Of a stretch of 9,808 nt of DNA, positions 6,504 through 9,808 are shown piece after piece (the first letter of the stretch is position 1; every line of letters starts with the position of its first letter). Origin of the DNA: a candidate division WWE3 bacterium RIFCSPLOWO2_01_FULL_39_13 (GTDB lineage Bacteria > Patescibacteriota > WWE3 > 2-01-FULL-39-13); assembly GCA_001772665.1 (NCBI GenBank), contig MEVH01000021.1:1-9808 (forward strand). The letters are read 5' to 3'. The translations under genes and the position numbers were made by a program. The notes under the pieces are model-generated. The model was not told the DNA's origin, did no database searches, and worked only from the letters and a program-made list of their open reading frames with translations.

Positions 6504-7270
6504 TAAACTGCGAGTTGGGTAATTTGTGGGGTATCTTTTTCTTTTTGCTCAGCTTCGTACTGCTCCCTCGCAGCTATAGACGCTAATTCTATTTTTCCTC
6601 GTCTCTCAAAGAAGCGAGCATAAGCAGCGTCTAGATCGTCTAGCTGTTCACCATTCTCACGCCTCTCATAAGCTGACTGAGCAACTATAATAAATACCTT
6701 TCGCCTTTGAAGGTCTGTGAGATTCCAGCCCTTTGATTCAGTTTTATTGCTCTCTTTCTCCTCTTGTGTATCAATACTCACATTTAATTTAAGTAGCATA
6801 TCCATTCCAAGTTTTATCCCATCCATATACATTTTGCCTAACTCGTTTGTGTATCTTAGAGTCTTACCGGTTTCCTGTTCTGTTTCAAGGCCTTTATACC
6901 AACGATCTTGTAAAACATTAAGGTCAATTGCGATAAACCTTTTGAGATGTGATACGTAAAGTGAAGCAACGTTCATTTTCTCAATATCCAGTTTTTCTAC
7001 ATTTAGCGACACGTGTCGCGAATTAGTCATGGAAACAGGAAGGTATTTAGCCTTGTAGGTATAGACTGCAGATTTACTCGGCAGGTTTGTGTCAGGATAT
7101 TGTCTCTCAAGTATGGCTAATGCTCTTTCGGGGGCGTAACGCCTCAGTAACAACTCATCTAACTTATTTTTGGCTTCAGGCGGTAGGGCGTGAATACCGG
7201 TCAAAAAGCCAGCCTTCCTAATAGCACCACCTTTCGCAGCGTGTCTAGTAACGGGAGAGACAGTATCCAT
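6503..7270 (-). CDS. Uncharacterised 255-residue protein of the putative element, possible N-terminal helix-turn-helix
   Basis: I do not recognise this protein. It is soluble, highly charged and mostly helical, with no signal peptide or membrane segment. Residues 28-76 (ALPPEAKNKLDELLLRRY...SKSAVYTYKAKYL) have the look of a DNA-binding helix-turn-helix. They resemble only faintly the 'LP.e....L...L......SksavhrY' pattern of phage Mu Gp27/DUF3486-type or small-terminase-like proteins. A middle helical region (95-165) is followed by a charged linker (167-180) and two more helices (184-245). It lies directly upstream of the recombinase on the same strand with a 183-nt gap. A regulator, recombination directionality factor or attachment-site accessory protein would fit that position, but none is shown. 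A 13-nt palindrome (7276-7288) sits 5 nt before the ATG and could be an autoregulatory operator. The ATG at 7270 is the first in the frame; the basic N-terminus (RHAAKGGAIRKAG) may contact DNA. Confidence 0.75.
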   Translation of the reverse strand: MDTVSPVTRHAAKGGAIRKAGFLTGIHALPPEAKNKLDELLLRRYAPERALAILERQYPDTNLPSKSAVYTYKAKYLPVSMTNSRHVSLNVEKLDIEKMNVASLYVSHLKRFIAIDLNVLQDRWYKGLETEQETGKTLRYTNELGKMYMDGIKLGMDMLLKLNVSIDTQEEKESNKTESKGWNLTDLQRRKVFIIVAQSAYERRENGEQLDDLDAAYARFFERRGKIELASIAAREQYEAEQKEKDTPQITQLAV

Positions 7271-7275
7271 AATCT

Positions 7276-7288
7276 TGGAAATTTTCCA
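7276..7288. promoter_or_regulatory. Palindrome between -10-like hexamer and start of the 255-residue gene
   Basis: TGGAAATTTTCCA is a perfect 6-bp dyad around a central T, located 5-17 nt upstream of the ATG at 7270. On the minus strand TATAAA (7296-7291) lies just beyond it and TATAAT (7324-7319) further out. This places the palindrome where a bound repressor would block transcription or initiation. Confidence 0.35.
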
Positions 7289-7420
7289 GCTTTATAAGCA
7301 CAAAGCAGGTTTATATACATTATACCTTGGAACTAATGGGTAGCGCTCGTAAAAGCGCTGCAAATAGTGCTTCGATTCAGGAAATATTAAAGCTGGTTAA
7401 GGCTTAGACTGTTTGGATAT

Positions 7421-8101
7421 TTATTTTGTGAATTTGAATCTTGAGAGGATTTGGTCAAGAACTTTCAGACCAAAATCGGTTACCTGTCCGTTGTCACCGG
7501 TCATCCTGAAAATATAGGTCTTATTGTTTTTAGCACTAACTACCATTCGCGAGTTAGTTTCTGCGCCGAAATTAAAGATATATCCATCAATCTCACCGTT
7601 TTTATATGGTTTTAGTGTATCCGTTATCTTTTTTGGTACATCACAGGCTGGAGGAGTACAGTCTTTCTTGATTTCTTCCATATAGTTATTGATTATTGTA
7701 TTGGCATCTGTGTTTTGTGGATTATCCTTTACAACTAAACCAAAACTATACCAATTATCGAATGGTTCTATGCGAGGAGGGCTTATTTCCAAGCCAGACG
7801 ATTCTGATTTAGAAAGCATACTGTATAAGGTTGTTTTAGCTAGACCTGTTTCGTTGGGATATTTAAATGTAAAGTTGTAATTTGGGTCTTTATACGTTTT
7901 CCAGCTTGCTGTTTCATCTGTCGTCGGAGTTGCTTTAGTTACTGGTGCTGGTGTTGGGGTGGATTGGGAAGTAGTCGTTGGCTGCGGTTGAGGCGCTGGT
8001 TTGGACTTTAGTTGGAAGTATAAAAATATTGCGACAATTCCTAGCACAAATGCTAATGGAACTATTATCATAATTGGTAAGAAGCCGTTTTTAGTTGTCA
8101 C
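7421..8101 (-). CDS. Membrane-anchored extracytoplasmic protein, function unknown; downstream member of a tandem paralogue pair
   Basis: A 226-residue protein. A basic start (MTTKNGF) leads into one transmembrane helix (about 8-29). A linker rich in P, Q, T and S (35-62, KPAPQPQPTTT) is followed by a globular domain from about 67. The domain opens W67-K-T-Y70 then YNFTFKYP (75-82) and ends ILSRFKFTK. C148 and C153 (DCTPPAC) could form a small disulfide loop outside the cell. The upstream neighbour has the same layout and similar DNA. For example, 7891-7918 matches 8541-8568 with two differences, and both encode ETASWKTY. The start is GTG at 8101-8099, overlapping the TGA of the upstream gene as GTGA, which implies translational coupling. 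The domain may be PsbP-like or unclassified, and the ligand or partner is unknown. The same family also occurs at 2390-3178. Confidence 0.75.
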   Translation of the reverse strand: MTTKNGFLPIMIIVPLAFVLGIVAIFLYFQLKSKPAPQPQPTTTSQSTPTPAPVTKATPTTDETASWKTYKDPNYNFTFKYPNETGLAKTTLYSMLSKSESSGLEISPPRIEPFDNWYSFGLVVKDNPQNTDANTIINNYMEEIKKDCTPPACDVPKKITDTLKPYKNGEIDGYIFNFGAETNSRMVVSAKNNKTYIFRMTGDNGQVTDFGLKVLDQILSRFKFTK

Positions 8102-8757
8102 AGGAATTTAAAGGTCGAGAGGATTTTGGTGGCGGTATTTTGATAACCTTGGTTTGTAGGGTCAGCTGTCGAATTAACAATCTCAGCATAGATTTTATCA
8201 GAAGCAACGAAAATATGTTCTAATATTCCGGCGCCTATTACGGTGTAAGTAAAAGCAGTTTTACTATTAAAAAGAATTTCTGTGAGAGGTTTTGAGAGAG
8301 TCGGTGGTGGAGGTGAAAGTGACCATTCTCGAATACGTTGGTCATACAAATTTTTGACAGCGGTCTCAAAATTTTGGCCATTTAAATTGGCGGTTTTAAT
8401 CTGAAGCCAAATTCCATCATGGAATCCTGTACCTTCCTCCTGCGTTGGTCCTGATTTACTAAACAAAATATATCCTCCATCTCTTAATATAACTTCTAAA
8501 TCATTAGGATATTTTACTTCAAACCCCTGCTCTTTGTTTGTATATGTTTTCCAACTTGCTGTTTCATCGGCAGAGGCAGTTGGAGAAACTTTGGATACAG
8601 GGCTAGATTGACTCGTGGTTTGAATAGTTGCAGGTTCAGGCTGTGGTGCTGGTTTGGACTTGAATTGGAAATAAGCAAAAGTAATGCCGATTCCTACGAT
8701 TAGACCAATAACAACAAGTATCAGAGGACTGGCAAATCCTGCGGGCAGTTTTTTCAT
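8098..8757 (-). CDS. Membrane-anchored extracytoplasmic protein, function unknown; upstream member of a tandem paralogue pair
   Basis: A 219-residue protein. MKKLPAGFASPLILVVIG at the N-terminus is a basic stub plus one hydrophobic helix (about 8-30) of the GFA.PLI type common in Microgenomates. Residues 33-64 are a P/Q/S/T linker (KPAPQPEP). The outer domain opens W69-K-T-Y72, then GFEVKYP (78-84), and ends ILSTFKFL. It has no cysteines, unlike its two relatives, so the extra loop with C-x4-C in the 7421 protein is not essential to the fold. It is the first gene of a two-gene unit with the 7421 gene. TTGCAT-17-TATAAT lies just upstream, and AGGTAAAG next to the ATG is a weak ribosome-site candidate. 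Confidence 0.75.
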   Translation of the reverse strand: MKKLPAGFASPLILVVIGLIVGIGITFAYFQFKSKPAPQPEPATIQTTSQSSPVSKVSPTASADETASWKTYTNKEQGFEVKYPNDLEVILRDGGYILFSKSGPTQEEGTGFHDGIWLQIKTANLNGQNFETAVKNLYDQRIREWSLSPPPPTLSKPLTEILFNSKTAFTYTVIGAGILEHIFVASDKIYAEIVNSTADPTNQGYQNTATKILSTFKFL

Positions 8758-8767
8758 TCTTTACCTG

Positions 8768-8796
8768 ATTATAGTTTTCGTTACGAAGTTATGCAA
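8768..8796 (-). promoter_or_regulatory. Candidate promoter of the tandem membrane-protein pair
   Basis: On the minus strand TTGCAT (8796-8791) and a perfect TATAAT (8773-8768) are 17 nt apart. The -10 ends 10 nt before the ATG at 8757, so the leader would be only a few nucleotides. A second perfect TATAAT lies at 8810-8805 within the palindrome upstream but lacks a good -35. Confidence 0.5.
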
Positions 8797-8799
8797 TGT

Positions 8800-8822
8800 A
8801 ACTAATTATAATGTAATTAGTT
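8800..8822. promoter_or_regulatory. 9-bp perfect inverted repeat, operator or weak terminator
   Basis: AACTAATTA (8800-8808) and TAATTAGTT (8814-8822) surround TAATG. The dyad contains TATAAT on both strands. It lies just past the stop of the small ORF at 8827 and upstream of the promoter of the membrane-protein pair. It has too little GC for a strong intrinsic terminator; a repressor site is more likely. Confidence 0.4.
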
Positions 8823-8826
8823 CTCG

Positions 8827-9045
8827 TTAGACCTCTCGTGTCTTTGTGTATAGCTTACGGAGCAAAGACATGTCCTCAGCCTCAGTTGAGCAGATGTTGA
8901 CTTCTAAGGATTTTACTGCTGATTGGCGAGATTCGTTGAAGGTGATCTGTCTTTCGGGATATTTCAGGACTGTTCCACGCTTCATTAGCCTGTCTAGAGC
9001 CTCTGTAATCGCTGGTAAGTCTTGTACTTCGTCTTTGTCGTTCAT
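8827..9045 (-). CDS. Small uncharacterised ORF, 72 residues (or C-terminal part of a frameshifted gene)
   Basis: I do not recognise the product. It is charged and mostly helical: MNDKDEVQDLPAITEALDRL, then MKRGTVLKYPERQITF, and a basic C-terminal half. There is no membrane segment. The composition looks more protein-like than the overlapping frames, and AGGA (9053-9050) lies 4 nt before its ATG, so independent translation is credible. A TAG in this frame sits just upstream of the ATG. Therefore it is either its own gene or the distal part of the ORF beginning at 9175 after a single-nucleotide change. It heads the minus-strand island, next to the divergent CvpA-type gene. Confidence 0.5.
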   Translation of the reverse strand: MNDKDEVQDLPAITEALDRLMKRGTVLKYPERQITFNESRQSAVKSLEVNICSTEAEDMSLLRKLYTKTREV

Positions 9046-9175
9046 TCTGTCCTATTCTAGCTATTTTTCTGTCTAAGTTAAAGTGTGAGAAAATAAGGTG
9101 GTACTGATCGTAGTACTCCTTGGGTATATCAGGTATATAATGAGGAAGTTCTCGGTCAGAACTGATGTCTGACAT
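8882..9175 (-). CDS. Uncharacterised small ORF overlapping the 72-residue ORF; possible frameshifted N-terminal part
   Basis: The frame is open from TTG 9184, but ATG at 9175 is the better start. About 42 residues (from MSDISSDRELPHYIPDIPKE to KIARIGQ) look like real protein. After about 9049 the frame runs over the 72-residue ORF and becomes rich in Arg, Ser and Asn like a shadow frame. Moving by one nucleotide near 9046-9050 would join it to that ORF as one protein of about 115 residues. The alternatives are two overlapping genes or a decayed gene. Confidence 0.3.
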   Translation of the reverse strand: MSDISSDRELPHYIPDIPKEYYDQYHLIFSHFNLDRKIARIGQNERQRRSTRLTSDYRGSRQANEAWNSPEISRKTDHLQRISPISSKILRSQHLLN

Positions 9176-9224
9176 AATTTGCAAACACTAGATCATAACC
9201 TCTAAACTTTAATTATATTCACGC

Positions 9225-9808
9225 ATGAATTGGGTCGATTTCATTATACTTCTGATAGTTTTACTTTTCGCGATCGAAGGAATCAGGCGCGGTTTTTTCA
9301 ATCAAATATTCAATATTTTAGGCTTCATTTTTTCACTGGTTTTGGCGCTGGGTTTCTATTCTTATGCTGCAAATTTATTGATATCGCTTTTCAATTTGCC
9401 ACCAATAGCTGCTAACCCGATAGGCTTTCTTGTAGTTTGGTTGACTGCAGAAACTATATTCTTCGCACTTATTAGAATATTTCTTAAAAAATACTTAAGC
9501 TATTTTGACAGTGACAAAATTAATAAATACCTTGGATTTTTACCGGCAGCCCTGAACGCTTTTTTGTTTTTAGCCTTTGTGCTTCTTTTTGTAGTCTCAC
9601 TGCCAATTAGGCCGGATATTAAAAGAGATATCTACGATTCCAAAATCGGGTCATTTCTTGTCGGCAGGGTTACGGCACTCGAAAAACCTCTAAATAACGT
9701 CTTTGGCCCGATTACCAAGCAAGGTCTGACCTTTTTAACTATCCGGCCGGAAGACAAAGGGGCAATTAACCTTCAGTTTACTCAAGACAAGCTAACAGTT
9801 GACAATTT
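9225..9808 (+). CDS. CvpA-family membrane protein, C-terminus cut by window edge
   Basis: 194 residues are present and the frame stays open at the right edge. Four hydrophobic helices lie at about 5-19, 30-50, 64-84 and 106-126, with the CvpA-like EGIRRGFF signature (18-25) in the first loop. After TM4 a soluble part begins (DSKIGSFLVGRVTALEKPLNNVFG, residues 138-161). In many bacteria this N-terminal module stands alone (colicin V production protein). In others, such as Rv3671c-like proteins, it is followed by a trypsin-like periplasmic protease, and the missing part will decide which. It diverges from the minus-strand island with about 50 nt between starts. TATATT at 9215-9220 lies 4 nt before the ATG, and no Shine-Dalgarno site is seen. 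Confidence 0.82.
   Translation, partial: MNWVDFIILLIVLLFAIEGIRRGFFNQIFNILGFIFSLVLALGFYSYAANLLISLFNLPPIAANPIGFLVVWLTAETIFFALIRIFLKKYLSYFDSDKINKYLGFLPAALNAFLFLAFVLLFVVSLPIRPDIKRDIYDSKIGSFLVGRVTALEKPLNNVFGPITKQGLTFLTIRPEDKGAINLQFTQDKLTVDN

Larger units (their letters stand above)
4505..9200 (-). mobile_element. Putative small integrative element inserted at tRNA-Lys
   Basis: All genes between tRNA-Lys and the CvpA-type gene run on the minus strand, toward the tRNA. The island ends in a complete large serine recombinase whose C-terminal codons are the tRNA antisense. Its content is two paralogous membrane proteins, a 255-residue unknown and small ORFs. No recognised capsid, terminase, relaxase or replication gene is present. 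The left limit is set within or at the 3' end of tRNA-Lys. The right limit is a guess from strand switch and gene content, since no matching repeat of the tRNA end was found in the window. Confidence 0.5.

Noticed and set aside
6717..6959. Plus-strand ORF of 80 residues over the 255-residue gene
   Set aside because: It is Ser/Leu-rich antisense of a charged helical protein and has no start signals.
7370..7382. Possible second copy of the tRNA-Lys T arm (TTCGATTCAGG)
   Set aside because: Only a few bases agree with the T loop, and the flanking stem bases do not match. No direct repeat of the tRNA 3' end was found elsewhere in the window.
8846..9076. Plus-strand ORF of 76 residues over the small minus ORFs
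   Set aside because: It is Ser-rich with no ribosome site. The opposite strand gives a more protein-like sequence, although certainty is limited here.
9230..9415. Plus-strand ORF of 61 residues
   Set aside because: It is out of frame within the CvpA-type gene that starts at 9225.

Overview
The window looks like a chromosomal stretch of a Candidate Phyla Radiation (Patescibacteria) bacterium, probably Microgenomates-like. This placement is inferred from several traits. Several single-pass proteins begin with the K..GFA.PLI-type N-terminus common in that group. Neither tRNA gene encodes CCA. Genes are compact and AT-rich, with few Shine-Dalgarno sites. Several -10-like hexamers sit only 4-10 nt before the start codon, which suggests leaderless mRNAs. 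TGA is used as a normal stop (8098-8100), which argues against the Gracilibacteria/Absconditabacteria code. No search could be run, so family names rest on motifs read by eye.

Left part (1-4471), ordinary chromosome. A beta-CASP metallo-beta-lactamase ribonuclease (minus, cut by the left edge) follows a glutaredoxin-like gene. Divergent from these is an AlkD-type DNA alkylation repair protein. Next come a membrane-anchored protein of unknown function (2390-3178), a small GIY-YIG nuclease bracketed by hairpins, tRNA-Glu(UUC), a TM-helix/MscS-like membrane protein and the promoter of tRNA-Lys(UUU).

Middle part (about 4505-9175), probable small integrative element. All genes lie on the minus strand and point toward tRNA-Lys. 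They are one or two small overlapping ORFs, two tandem paralogous membrane proteins coupled by a GTGA overlap, a 255-residue protein of unknown function and a complete large serine recombinase. The last 12 codons and stop of the recombinase are the antisense of the 3' half of tRNA-Lys. This is what integration into a tRNA 3' end leaves behind. No capsid, terminase, conjugation or replication gene is recognisable, and no second copy of the tRNA end is visible in the window, so the far boundary is unproven. Strand bias and gene content place it near 9200.

Right part (9225-9808). A divergent CvpA-type four-helix membrane protein is cut by the right edge.

The tandem paralogues inside the putative element share architecture with the protein at 2390-3178 outside it, so the family is on both sides of the attachment site. 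No gene-free stretch exceeds 300 bases. The longest, 6320-6502, holds helically phased AGTTRAA repeats upstream of the recombinase. No CRISPR array, rRNA, insertion sequence or replication origin was seen.
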